Below are positions 1 to 6,836 of a DNA stretch of 14,585 nt, piece after piece. Position 1 is the stretch's first letter. Each line of letters starts with the position of its first letter. Below the pieces are notes generated by a model. It was not told where the DNA came from. It did no database searches and saw only the letters and a list, made by a program, of their open reading frames with translations. The stretch covers positions 1-14,585 of the forward strand of contig CAYUKK010000146.1 of assembly GCA_964445305.1 (NCBI GenBank). Reading direction: 5' to 3'. Source of the stretch: CAYUKK01 sp964445305. GTDB taxonomy: Bacteria; Acidobacteriota; Aminicenantia; Aminicenantales; UBA8522. Made by a program: the position numbers and the translations under genes.

Positions 1-342
1 CACACCGAAAAACTCTACCTCAACATCAATACCGCCATCCCCTGCGGCCTCATCGTCAACGAGCTCGTCTCCAACGCCTTCAAGCATGCCTTCCCCGAAG
101 GAAGAAGCGGCGAGGTCGAGATAAGCTTCCGGCGGCTGGCCGACGATGGCTATGAGCTGCGGGTGCGCGACGACGGCGTCGGCTTTCCCGAGGGGCTCGA
201 CTTCCGCCAGACAGAAAGCCTCGGCCTCCAAATCGTCTCCACCCTCGTCACCCAGCTCAACGGAAAAATCGACCTCGACCGGAGCGCGGGCACAGAATTC
301 CAAGTCCTCTTCGGAGAAATCAGGGAAACTCAGAGGGCCTGA
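1..342 (+). CDS. Sensor histidine kinase, C-terminal ATPase domain (partial, 5' end outside window)
   Basis: Frame 1 is open from the first base to TGA at 340-342, giving the last 113 residues of a histidine kinase; the sensor and phospho-acceptor His parts are outside the window. An N box (LIVNELVSNAFKHAFPEG, residues 18-35) starts the ATP-binding fold. A G1 box (DDGVGFPEG) and a short G2-like box (ESLGLQIV) follow, and the end (AGTEFQVLF) is the usual last strand. The N-box wording NELVSNAFKHAF and the short lid are typical of HisKA_2/HWE-type kinases rather than EnvZ-type ones. The response regulator begins 2 nt after the stop, so the two are almost certainly co-transcribed and the kinase probably phosphorylates that regulator. 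The domain call is secure; the subfamily and partner are inference. Confidence 0.93.
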   Translation, partial: HTEKLYLNINTAIPCGLIVNELVSNAFKHAFPEGRSGEVEISFRRLADDGYELRVRDDGVGFPEGLDFRQTESLGLQIVSTLVTQLNGKIDLDRSAGTEFQVLFGEIRETQRA

Positions 343-344
343 GG

Positions 345-1649
345 ATGGACAAGACCCGCATTCTCATCGTCGAGGACGAAAGCATCGTCGCTCATGATAT
401 CGAGAACATGGTCCGTAACATCGGCTACGAGGTCTGCGGGGTGGTCACTTCTGGGGAAGAGGCCATCGAAGTCGCCGCAGCCACGGCGCCGGACCTAATC
501 CTCATGGATATCGTCCTCAAGGGGGAGGTCGACGGTGTCGAAGCAGCCGAGAAAATTCGAGAGCTTCATAACATTCCCGTTATCTACCTCACGGCCCATA
601 CCGATGATAACACCCTGCGGCGAGCCAAGCTGACGGCGCCGATTGGCTACTCGCTCAAGCCTATCGAGCAGAAAGAGCTCCTGACTATCATCGAGATGGC
701 TCTCTACAAGCATCAGATGGAACTCAAGCTGAGAGAAAGAGAGGGATGGCTGACGACCATTCTCCAGAGTATTGGCGATGGGGTAATCGCCACCGACAGG
801 CTGGGCAACATCACCTTCATGAATCCTGTGGCCGAGAGGCTGACCGGCTGGCGTCAGTCCGAGAGCATCCATAAACCGCTGACCAACGTTCTCCATCTCA
901 TCGACGAGGAATCCGGCCAACTCCAGCGCCTTTCTGTGCCCAGGCTGATCAGCGAAGACGTCCGCAATCCCCTGAACGGCAACATCCTCGTCCTCAACTA
1001 TGAGGAAAAGATTCCGGTCGAGCTGACGACCACAGTGATTACCGACAGCAAGGGCAACGCTACCGGTTTGGTCATCGTTCTCCACGACCTTACCGAACGC
1101 CGGCGCTATGAAGAGAAGCTTCGTTTCAACGCTGTCCATGACCATCTCACCGAGCTCCCGAACCGCTTTCTCTTCTTTGACCGCCTTAGCCTTGCCCTGG
1201 CCCAGGCCCAGAGAGACGGCCACAAGATAGCCATCATCATGCTGGACTTGGACGAATTCAAGAAAGTGAACGACACGTGGGGGCACAATGTGGGCGACAA
1301 ACTCCTTCAGGCTGTGGCCGGCCGTCTGGCTCACATGTTCCGGCGGGGCGACACCATCGCCCGTCTCGGTGGGGACGAGTTTGTCCTCCTCGTCCCGGAA
1401 ATGCCCGCCTTCGAGGTGGCCAGGAATATCGCCGAAAGAATCGTCTTCTCCTTCAATAAGCCTTTTAACCTCGAGGGAATCGAGTTACCCATCACGGCCA
1501 GCGTCGGCCTGACCCTCTATCCAGATGATGGCGACAGCGCGGATATCCTGGTCAGGAATGCGGATGTCGCCATGTATCGAGCCAAGCTCGAAGGAAAAAA
1601 CAGGTACTGCGTCTACACTCAACAACTCCGGGAATCCATCCGCCCATAA
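345..1649 (+). CDS. Response regulator with REC, PAS and GGDEF domains (probable diguanylate cyclase)
   Basis: A 434-residue cytoplasmic regulator. REC spans about residues 4-120, with acidic pocket E10/D11, phospho-acceptor D55 (LILMD), T83 and K105 (SLKP). A PAS domain spans about 133-250 (QSIGDGVIATDRLGNITFMN, ending HDLTERRRYEEKL). GGDEF spans about 258-428, starting at the linker motif HDHLTELPNR, with an intact GGDEF signature at 342-346. An RxxD inhibitory (I-) site at R333-D336 lies exactly five residues before GGDEF. It should therefore make cyclic-di-GMP from two GTP and be subject to product inhibition. There is no EAL domain. ATG at 345 lies 2 nt after the kinase stop, so translation is probably coupled. 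The architecture is close to PleD/WspR-type cyclases but with a PAS between REC and GGDEF; what the PAS senses cannot be read from the sequence. Activity is inferred from intact motifs. Confidence 0.95.
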   Translation: MDKTRILIVEDESIVAHDIENMVRNIGYEVCGVVTSGEEAIEVAAATAPDLILMDIVLKGEVDGVEAAEKIRELHNIPVIYLTAHTDDNTLRRAKLTAPIGYSLKPIEQKELLTIIEMALYKHQMELKLREREGWLTTILQSIGDGVIATDRLGNITFMNPVAERLTGWRQSESIHKPLTNVLHLIDEESGQLQRLSVPRLISEDVRNPLNGNILVLNYEEKIPVELTTTVITDSKGNATGLVIVLHDLTERRRYEEKLRFNAVHDHLTELPNRFLFFDRLSLALAQAQRDGHKIAIIMLDLDEFKKVNDTWGHNVGDKLLQAVAGRLAHMFRRGDTIARLGGDEFVLLVPEMPAFEVARNIAERIVFSFNKPFNLEGIELPITASVGLTLYPDDGDSADILVRNADVAMYRAKLEGKNRYCVYTQQLRESIRP

Positions 1650-1682
1650 GCCATCCTCGGCATCCCCGGGAGAGTAACGAAC

Positions 1683-4388
1683 TCAGAATAGGGCCTCGAG
1701 AAGGAGCTCATCGCCAGCTTTTAAATGGGCCGTCTTTTCCCAGCGGAGAATGATCCGGGCGCTGTTCTTGACGGCCTCGACATCGAGTTGTTTGCCCCGG
1801 AGAAAGGCCTTGAAAGAGGTGACTTTCTTTTCCTGGTAAGGTGGTGGCACAGCGAAGAAAAATTCTTTAAGCTTGAGCTCTCCATTGGCCACCTTAAGCC
1901 TGGCCTCAAGCTTCCTTGCGTCCATTGCTTTCTGAGAGTAATCGCCCCAGCTGCTTCCCGTGACCCAGAACGTGCGAAATCCTTCTTGCTCAAGAGCCGG
2001 CGAAAAGCCGAGCCTCATCTCCGGACCCGAGTAGGAATAGCCCGAAAGAGCAAGGAGAAGCCCCCACGATGACATAGCCCGGGCATAGTGGTGTCCGCAT
2101 TCGACTTCATTCCAGGGATTGCGGCGCCAGCCATCATGGCGGTCCCGAACTGCTTTGACAAGGCTCAACCCCTCCTCCAGCCATCCCTCATAAATCAAAT
2201 GGGATGCGACATGGTATTCAATTCCTGTCCAGACTTCATCGGAGTAGACAAAGGGCAGGGGCGGCCGACCGCCCCTCGGCCAGGAGCAGAGGAGAAGCCC
2301 TTTCTCATCGTTCAGCGCGTATGTCCTCTGACAATTGGGAAAATTACGGAAGTCCGTCCTGAAATTGTAATTGAAAATCGAGCGCAGGGTTGTCCGGACT
2401 CGGTCCTCGGGCAAGAATCTTCCCAGGCCCGCCACCATGGCCAGCCATTGGCCGAGGAGCTGGTCAGAGAGACAGCCCTCGCCGTACTGGTATTTTTTCT
2501 CCGTCAGTCCTTCATATTTTTGAATATAATATTCCCCATTCCATAGAAGCTCATCAAACTTTTTTCTTCCCTTTTCAAAAATATCCCTGTAGAGGCGCGC
2601 CGCCTCCCGATCCCCCACCGCCTCGGCCATCTTCGTACCGGCGAGCAGGGCGGCCAAATAAAACCCACCCATCATGCTGTTGGGGCCGTAAAACTCGATA
2701 TCGTAGGTGTTGTGCTGCTCGCCCTCCATCACGCCGTCGCGGTCCGCATCCCAGGATTTCCAGGCGTATTCGAGGGCCTTTTTGGCCTGTGGCCACAGCT
2801 TCTTGAGGAAGCTATCGTCGCCCGAAATCTGCCAATCCCGGTAGAGGCTGATAATCCGGCCCATCTGGCCGTCGGCGGCGGGCTTAAAATCCCAGAAGAC
2901 GCCGCTTCCAAGGGGAAGGGATGTCCGGAAGATCATCGCTCCCTCGGGCCGGACTTGATGGAGAAAATCTGTCTCCCGCATCGTCCGCTCCAGGGTCGGG
3001 AAAAGGAAAGCCAGGCTCTGTTCGTAGTTCCAGACATGGGCGCAGTTCAGGGGGCAACAGCCTCGCCGATCGTTCGATCCTTCGAACCCGAAAAATTTCC
3101 CATCTTCGAGCCAGAAGCAGGTTGTCGTCCGGATCGTCGACATCTGACTCGACACGGCATCGAGAACATAGGGGGGAAGGGTCGTCGAAAAAAAGATGTC
3201 GTGAAAACGACGCGTCTCCCTTTCCAGGGTATCCAAGTTGGAGGCGAGGTATTCGGCAGCAGCCCAAGCATCGGGGAAACGCCGGGCATAATGATTCCGC
3301 AGCCATCTACCCCGCTGCTCCTTGACAATGTCAAAATTGTTGAGGATCGTCGGAAAATTCCAGGCGAGAATAAAAGGCAGCTTGACCTCCTCGAACGGCC
3401 CGAGTGAAGCACAAAGCCCGAGCGAGCCAATGTCCGTTCGGCCTTCCGGCGAAGGATTAGCTTCATCCAGGTCTTTGAGCCGGCCATCCTCAGCCAGATC
3501 ATCCCAAAAGAGCTGGAGGTCGTCCCACCATTCGCCCCTCTCCCAATGAGAAAGATAGGTAATCTCTTTCCAGGGAGTAGCCAGGGCGAGAGTACCAAAA
3601 AGCGGCGAGGTCGCCTCGACTTTCCTCGAGCTCATCACCAGGCCCGAAAGATGGGCAGAACGGCGAAACTGATTGAGGTTTTGCCCGAACTTATCGTCGT
3701 AAATGGAATTGAGCTCCCCCTCTCCGTCAAAACCGATGGGATTCATAATCGAGCCCACCACCGTCACTTGGGCCTTCTGGCCGGAGAGGTTCTTGATGCG
3801 GTAGCGGAGAAGGATGGCCGGTATGCCCGACGCCTCGGGCTGCAGGGGGATAAAGGGGTTGAAGGCCTCCAGCTCAATTTCGAGCGGTACGCTCCTGTCA
3901 GTGAAATTTATCCAGGCAAAGGGGTACTCACCCTTGAAGCGCGCCTTCTCCAGCCGCGGCAGCCCTGGCACTTCGCCCCGGCGCAGGCCATGTCCGCCTG
4001 TAAACGGAGGGGTCAACGGGCCTTCGAGCACACGGACTTCTCCTTTTCCCCCTTCCGGCTCAAAATAGAGAGCAAAAAAAGTGAAGGGAAGGTTAACCCC
4101 TTTGCCCGGTCGATTGAAAATTTCCCAATCCCGCAGGTTGCCCCGGCCGCCGAGAGATATAGTCCCCGTGCCGATCCCCCCGAGGGGAAAGGCAATCTCC
4201 TTGAGCCCAGCCCCTTCAAAGACCCTCTGCTCCCCCAGCTGGAAAAGCTCCTGACGAGAATAAGGAATCCTCAAAACTTTCGACTCCTCAGCCAGGGTCG
4301 ACTTCGGGCATGAGAAAAAAATTAGGAAGGCCAAGGCAGCTATCGTCTCCAAAAGAGAAGTTGCTCCCGAAAAGGCTTTCGTAGACAT
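1683..4388 (-). CDS. Exported GH116-like glycoside hydrolase (GBA2-type / DUF608 family)
   Basis: A 901-residue exported enzyme of the family that contains non-lysosomal glucosylceramidase (GBA2) and bacterial/archaeal beta-glucosidases. ATG at 4388 is preferred because GGGAGGGAAG lies just upstream and a signal peptide follows at once (hydrophobic core about residues 12-26, likely cleavage near TLA|EE at 33); the longer in-frame version would need TTG at 4448 and bury the signal peptide. The N-terminal beta-sandwich begins KEIAFPLGGIGTGTISLGG (63-81), the family hallmark. An (alpha/alpha)6 catalytic domain follows from about 400, with HVWNYEQ (451-457), RDWQISGDDSFLKKLWPQ (517-534), NTYDIEFYGPNSMMGG (560-575; D563 is the likely acid/base by position relative to GBA2) and TGIEYHVASHLIYEGW (721-736). 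I could not place the nucleophile with certainty. Substrate is unknown; a beta-linked glycan or glycoside is likely. The gene stands alone behind its own promoter and converges on the GGDEF gene across 33 nt. Confidence 0.9.
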   Translation of the reverse strand: MSTKAFSGATSLLETIAALAFLIFFSCPKSTLAEESKVLRIPYSRQELFQLGEQRVFEGAGLKEIAFPLGGIGTGTISLGGRGNLRDWEIFNRPGKGVNLPFTFFALYFEPEGGKGEVRVLEGPLTPPFTGGHGLRRGEVPGLPRLEKARFKGEYPFAWINFTDRSVPLEIELEAFNPFIPLQPEASGIPAILLRYRIKNLSGQKAQVTVVGSIMNPIGFDGEGELNSIYDDKFGQNLNQFRRSAHLSGLVMSSRKVEATSPLFGTLALATPWKEITYLSHWERGEWWDDLQLFWDDLAEDGRLKDLDEANPSPEGRTDIGSLGLCASLGPFEEVKLPFILAWNFPTILNNFDIVKEQRGRWLRNHYARRFPDAWAAAEYLASNLDTLERETRRFHDIFFSTTLPPYVLDAVSSQMSTIRTTTCFWLEDGKFFGFEGSNDRRGCCPLNCAHVWNYEQSLAFLFPTLERTMRETDFLHQVRPEGAMIFRTSLPLGSGVFWDFKPAADGQMGRIISLYRDWQISGDDSFLKKLWPQAKKALEYAWKSWDADRDGVMEGEQHNTYDIEFYGPNSMMGGFYLAALLAGTKMAEAVGDREAARLYRDIFEKGRKKFDELLWNGEYYIQKYEGLTEKKYQYGEGCLSDQLLGQWLAMVAGLGRFLPEDRVRTTLRSIFNYNFRTDFRNFPNCQRTYALNDEKGLLLCSWPRGGRPPLPFVYSDEVWTGIEYHVASHLIYEGWLEEGLSLVKAVRDRHDGWRRNPWNEVECGHHYARAMSSWGLLLALSGYSYSGPEMRLGFSPALEQEGFRTFWVTGSSWGDYSQKAMDARKLEARLKVANGELKLKEFFFAVPPPYQEKKVTSFKAFLRGKQLDVEAVKNSARIILRWEKTAHLKAGDELLLEALF

Positions 4389-4426
4389 AGCTCTTCCCTC
4401 CCGCGATGCAAGCTTCACTTTCCCCT

Positions 4427-4455
4427 TATCTAAGAGATTCAGGGACAAATGTCAA
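4427..4455 (-). promoter_or_regulatory. Sigma70-type promoter for the GH116-like gene
   Basis: On the minus strand a perfect TTGACA (4455-4450) is followed by 17 nt and TAGATA (4432-4427, 3 of 6 matches to TATAAT). Transcription would start near 4420, giving a leader of about 30 nt that contains the GGGAGGG ribosome binding site. The -35 and spacing are ideal and the -10 is weak. This supports independent transcription of the glycosidase after the DUF47 gene. Confidence 0.45.
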
Positions 4456-4490
4456 TATCGTGGGGCAGCCGGAAAACGGGAGGCGGCGCC

Positions 4491-4916
4491 TCATCCAATG
4501 GATTCATGCCGGAGGCCGAAAAAGTCGAAGGTCAGGAGCACTTTCTCAACCAAAACTTTGAGATAGTCCCGCAACTCTGACGGCACGGTCATTTTTCTCA
4601 GCGTGACGAGCACGGCCAAATCCTCGGCCGAATCGGCGATCTTGTCCTGCTCCCGGAGATAGTTAAGCATGTCCCCCCGGTTAACGGGGAGAAAAATGCT
4701 CTTGGGCAGGTTATTCCGGATTTCCTTTTTGACCATGTCCGCCTCGTGCTCTGCTTTGAAGATTTTCTCAGCAATGGCGTGGACCCGGTCATGGTCATCA
4801 GCCAGCAGAGCCTCCATCAGGGGTTTGACCAGGGTCACGCATTCGTTCACCTTGAGCATGTGCTGGTAGAGAGGCTCAAACGGCGATTTTCCGAATAGCT
4901 TGGCCAGGATACTCAT
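4491..4916 (-). CDS. PhoU-like DUF47 (TIGR00153/YkaA-type) protein, C-terminally truncated
   Basis: A 141-residue all-helical protein. It matches the first two thirds of the DUF47 family of putative phosphate-transport regulators, usually partners of PiT permeases and normally about 205-225 residues. Recognisable parts are the start SILAKLFGKSPF, the E/D-rich helix AIAEKIFKAEHEADMVKKEI (a metal-binding-like ExxxD pattern), the family signature PKSIFLPVNRGDMLNYLREQDKIADSAED and the following LAVLVTLRKMTVPSELR. The usual second long helical pair, with its own E-x-E-A-D-type repeat, is missing: the reading frame stops after RHESIG, and I saw no continuation in any frame of the ~100 nt before the next gene. 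Its ATG overlaps the stop of the upstream Mut7-C gene by 4 nt (ATGA), so translation is coupled. No phosphate permease is visible nearby. It may be a shortened working protein or the start of gene decay. Confidence 0.8.
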   Translation of the reverse strand: MSILAKLFGKSPFEPLYQHMLKVNECVTLVKPLMEALLADDHDRVHAIAEKIFKAEHEADMVKKEIRNNLPKSIFLPVNRGDMLNYLREQDKIADSAEDLAVLVTLRKMTVPSELRDYLKVLVEKVLLTFDFFGLRHESIG

Positions 4917-5431
4917 TGGCGCACCTCTTTCTTGGTCTTTATATTTATGTTTTTATCGGATTCTTTCCTTCTCTTCTGGCCGCCGAGGATTTCTCCGACC
5001 TTCCTCTCCATGTCCTCAAAATGGGTTCCCTGCCAATAGACCCGACCGCAAGCCGGACAGATAGCGAAGGAAGTGGCTCGTTCATAGACAAAAGGAGCGA
5101 CCAGATTCTTGACCCGGCGTTTGGACAGGGCCTTCAACCGAACGTTGCAATCGATGCACCGGGAGTAGGGGTTGACGAAGCGCCTCAAATCAAGCTCTTC
5201 GAGCACCTGGCTGAGCTGCTCTTCCCATCGCTCGCTGGCGATAAGAAGAACAGAGATATCCCTGGCTCTATCCTGGAGCCGATGGTCCCTCGTCAAGAGC
5301 CAGCGGCCTTCTGTCCGGGCCAGAGCGAGAAGGGCATCATCCTCTGCCCGGTTGAAGTAGACAACGTCAAAGCCGAGGATTTTCAGCCATTTGGCCAGCT
5401 TCCCGAGCATGCAGTCAACGACGAACTTCAT
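4913..5431 (-). CDS. Mut7-C RNase domain protein (PIN-like, with zinc ribbon)
   Basis: A 172-residue cytoplasmic protein of the Mut7-C/DUF82 family, bacterial stand-alone versions of the C-terminal domain of nematode Mut-7. The PIN-like part has acidic residues in the expected places: D6 in FVVDCMLGKLAKWL, D31/D32 (RAEDDALL) and D49 (LLTRDHRL). A zinc ribbon with C92/C95 (CIDC) and C125/C128 (CPAC, then GRVYWQGTHF) follows; the last ~20 residues are lysine-rich and disordered-looking. These features predict metal-dependent ribonuclease activity, though the RNA target is unknown. The start has GAGGGAG about 10 nt upstream. Its stop overlaps the start of the DUF47 gene, and it lies 57 nt after the permease gene. 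Family assignment is confident; catalytic activity is inferred. Confidence 0.9.
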   Translation of the reverse strand: MKFVVDCMLGKLAKWLKILGFDVVYFNRAEDDALLALARTEGRWLLTRDHRLQDRARDISVLLIASERWEEQLSQVLEELDLRRFVNPYSRCIDCNVRLKALSKRRVKNLVAPFVYERATSFAICPACGRVYWQGTHFEDMERKVGEILGGQKRRKESDKNINIKTKKEVRQ

Positions 5432-5467
5432 CGGCTTTCGCTCCCTCGAGGATACCCGAGAAAAAAA

Positions 5468-5476
5468 ATTATATCA
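5468..5476 (-). promoter_or_regulatory. Possible extended -10 promoter ahead of the Mut7-C gene
   Basis: On the minus strand the gap between the permease and Mut7-C genes contains TGATATAAT (5476-5468), a perfect TATAAT with the TGn extension, followed by a run of eight T. No good -35 is present, as is usual for extended -10 promoters. It would give a leader of about 30 nt for the Mut7-C/DUF47 pair, separately from the permease. Confidence 0.4.
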
Positions 5477-5488
5477 ACCGGGAGGTCT

Positions 5489-6205
5489 CTAAAGGCCCAG
5501 GAATTGGACCGCCAGGCCAGAAATGAAAATCATCGCCCCGGCCAGGGCATGGGCATATCGTTCGAGTTTGCCCAACGAAAGAAGGCTCAAACCCCACGCG
5601 CCCAGGGAGATGAGGATAAGCATGGTCAGGATGGTCGTCAGCCCGAAAGCGGCTGTCACCAGGACAACACCGGAAAGATTGTGCTTTCCTGCCGGAATCA
5701 TGACGAGCGGGATGAGCGGCTCGCAGGGGCCAAAGACGAAAATCGTGAACAGAATCCACGGCGTTAGAGAGGCTTTCTCATTTTCGCCGTGGAGATGGTA
5801 ATGCTCGTCCTGATGGACGTGGGCATGGACATGCTCTCCGCCCAGAGGATGGCGATGGGGATGGGAATGGGCCCGCCGCCTCACGGCCCGCCGGAGACCC
5901 CAGACGAAATAGCTGAATCCAAAGATGATGAGCAGCCAAGCCGCCAGACTACCCCGGGCCGATTCGATACCCTCCAGACGGCTGACAGCGACTCCGAGAG
6001 CCAGGCCGACGAAGCCCAGTGCTACAGAGCTCAGGACGTGGCCCAGTCCACACAAGAACGAAACGGACAGGGTCTTGGGCAGCGCCCACTTTCGAGCCCG
6101 GCTGAGAACGATGAAGGGAAGATAATGGTCGGGGCCGAGAATTGTGTGGAGAAACCCGATCGAGGCTGCTGTGCCCGTCAAAATCAGGATTTCGCGGCCA
6201 ATCAT
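5489..6205 (-). CDS. Nickel/cobalt transporter-like membrane protein with His-rich loop (NiCoT/UreH-type)
   Basis: A 238-residue inner-membrane protein with about six hydrophobic segments. The first helix carries GFLHTILGPDHYLPF (17-31), the HxxxxxDH-type metal-selectivity motif of NiCoT, RcnA and UreH-like permeases. Helix 2 has CGLGHVLSS (52-60) and a later helix has FGPCEPLIPL (158-167), both usual in this superfamily. A cytoplasmic or periplasmic loop at 113-139 holds eleven histidines in 27 residues and would bind Ni2+, Co2+ or a similar ion. RcnA-type members with such loops export metal; UreH/NiCoT members import it, and the sequence does not decide the direction. No urease, hydrogenase or metal-responsive repressor is visible nearby. 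ATG at 6205 is chosen from the N-terminal helix; the ribosome binding site is weak (CAGG close by). Confidence 0.85.
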   Translation of the reverse strand: MIGREILILTGTAASIGFLHTILGPDHYLPFIVLSRARKWALPKTLSVSFLCGLGHVLSSVALGFVGLALGVAVSRLEGIESARGSLAAWLLIIFGFSYFVWGLRRAVRRRAHSHPHRHPLGGEHVHAHVHQDEHYHLHGENEKASLTPWILFTIFVFGPCEPLIPLVMIPAGKHNLSGVVLVTAAFGLTTILTMLILISLGAWGLSLLSLGKLERYAHALAGAMIFISGLAVQFLGL

Positions 6206-6421
6206 GGCCTGAGCCCTGTCCGGGGGCGGCGGGCATCCCTTGTAGTGCTATTCGTCTTTTGTTCGTTCAATCTTGTACTCTCTTGCCCCGTCTTTGCCCC
6301 TGATTCTTTTTTATTTTATTATTCCCATAATGCCTATTATTCTTATAAAATCTATCGAAATATTAGCAATTAAGCCCTTCCTCCTGCTGACGCTTCTTTC
6401 TCCTGCCAAGCCCAAAGAGAA
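6206..6421. other. AT-rich spacer between permease gene and tRNA-Ala
   Basis: About 215 nt without a supported gene. The part at 6302-6370 is sharply AT-rich compared with the rest of the window and contains the best promoter candidate for the permease gene. The rest would be an unusually long leader of about 130 nt. I saw no clear riboswitch fold or terminator with a T tract. Confidence 0.6.
6342..6369 (-). promoter_or_regulatory. Putative promoter for the permease gene
   Basis: On the minus strand TTGCTA (6369-6364, 4 of 6 matches to consensus), a 16-nt spacer and TATAAG (6347-6342, 5 of 6) lie in the AT-rich island downstream of the tRNA and upstream of the permease. It is the best-spaced pair in this stretch, but AT-rich DNA offers chance matches. 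Confidence 0.4.
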
Positions 6422-6497
6422 TGGTGGACGGTAGGGGATTCGAACCCCCGACCTCAGCGTTGCGAACGCCGCGCTCTCCCAGCTGAGCTAACCGCCC
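6422..6497 (-). tRNA. tRNA-Ala (anticodon CGC)
   Basis: A full 76-nt cloverleaf including an encoded CCA end (6424-6422). Acceptor GGGCGGT pairs with ACCGTCC and includes the G3:U70 wobble pair, the main identity element for alanyl-tRNA synthetase; the discriminator is A73. The D arm is GCTC-AGCTGGGA-GAGC. Anticodon stem CGGCG/CGCTG encloses TTCGCAA, so the anticodon is CGC and reads GCG codons. The T arm is GGGGG-TTCGAAT-CCCC(T). Every stem is intact. It reads in the same direction as the permease gene downstream. Confidence 0.97.
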
Positions 6498-6583
6498 ACC
6501 CCGGGGATTATTTCCGGACTCGTGGCCCTTTACAGGAGCCGACGCTCTCACCACTTCTCAAAGGGCAAAAGAGCCCCAGCTCT

Positions 6584-6661
6584 TCTTGAGAGGGAGTTAA
6601 TTTATCATGTTTTGGCGCCCTTCTCAAGAGCGCACGGACTTTCGGTCGGCAAGAACTCCCT
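6584..6661. repeat. Overlapping, mutually exclusive inverted repeats
   Basis: Arm TCTTGAGAGGG (6584-6594) pairs with CCCTTCTCAAGA (6618-6629) with one bulged base. The overlapping arm AGGGAGTT (6591-6598) is also an exact match to AACTCCCT (6654-6661). The two stems share 6591-6594 and cannot form together. Which strand is transcribed is not known, but the tRNA and both flanking genes read minus. Confidence 0.5.
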
Positions 6662-6752
6662 ATCAGCAATTTCGGAAAGCAGCAAAAGGTCGAGAGGGGG
6701 AAATCGTGCCGGCCGGAGCCGCCCTTCCCCCATCATTTAGGTAAGGACCAAT

Positions 6753-6806
6753 GACGGCGGTTCCCCCCGTCGGAAAACACGGCGGGTCCCCCCTCCCCAA
6801 AGGGGG
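6753..6806 (-). terminator. GC-rich hairpin cluster 3' of the zinc-ribbon gene (terminator-like, no T tract)
   Basis: Short hairpins follow one another: GACGG/CCGTC (6753-6757 with 6767-6771), an 8-nt arm pair with one mismatch (6763-6770 with 6779-6786), and CCCC/GGGG around AAA (6795-6805). The first two compete for the same bases. They lie 30-85 nt past the stop of the zinc-ribbon gene on its strand. There is no T tract, so intrinsic termination is uncertain. Confidence 0.3.
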
Positions 6807-6836
6807 CATCAGGACGACTTCCTGGCCGCCCAACGC

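Larger units (their letters stand above)
6498..6836. other. Gene-free stretch with several inverted repeats
   Basis: About 340 nt between the tRNA and the zinc-ribbon gene. I find no convincing protein: the only frame of any length, on the + strand near 6522-6740, lacks a ribosome binding site and has an unstructured Arg/Ser-rich translation. The stretch holds a nested set of inverted repeats at 6584-6661 and a cluster of short GC-rich hairpins at 6753-6806, listed separately. No motif of tmRNA, SRP RNA or RNase P RNA was recognised. Confidence 0.55.

Noticed and set aside
495..1334. Long minus-strand open frame (279 codons) inside the GGDEF gene
   Set aside because: It is antisense to a gene with intact REC, PAS and GGDEF motifs; its translation has no recognisable domain. 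GC-rich coding DNA commonly leaves the antisense frame open.
2712..3407. Plus-strand open frame (231 codons) within the GH116-like gene
   Set aside because: It is antisense to conserved catalytic-domain motifs, has no ribosome binding site and a meaningless composition.
4916..5767. Plus-strand open frame (283 codons) across the Mut7-C and permease genes
   Set aside because: It runs antisense through two recognisable proteins and their intergenic gap; no family features.
6206..6340. Nickel/cobalt riboswitch in the permease leader
   Set aside because: The leader is long and the gene fits, but I could not find the conserved multi-helix core; only AT-rich sequence and weak repeats are visible.
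6363..6554. 63-residue minus-strand protein containing GRLAQLGERGVRNAEVGGSNP
   Set aside because: This is the translation of the tRNA-Ala gene itself, a well-known false protein in databases.
6522..6740. 72-residue plus-strand protein in the gene-free stretch
   Set aside because: Non-ATG start, no ribosome binding site, and an Arg/Ser/Gly-rich sequence without structure.
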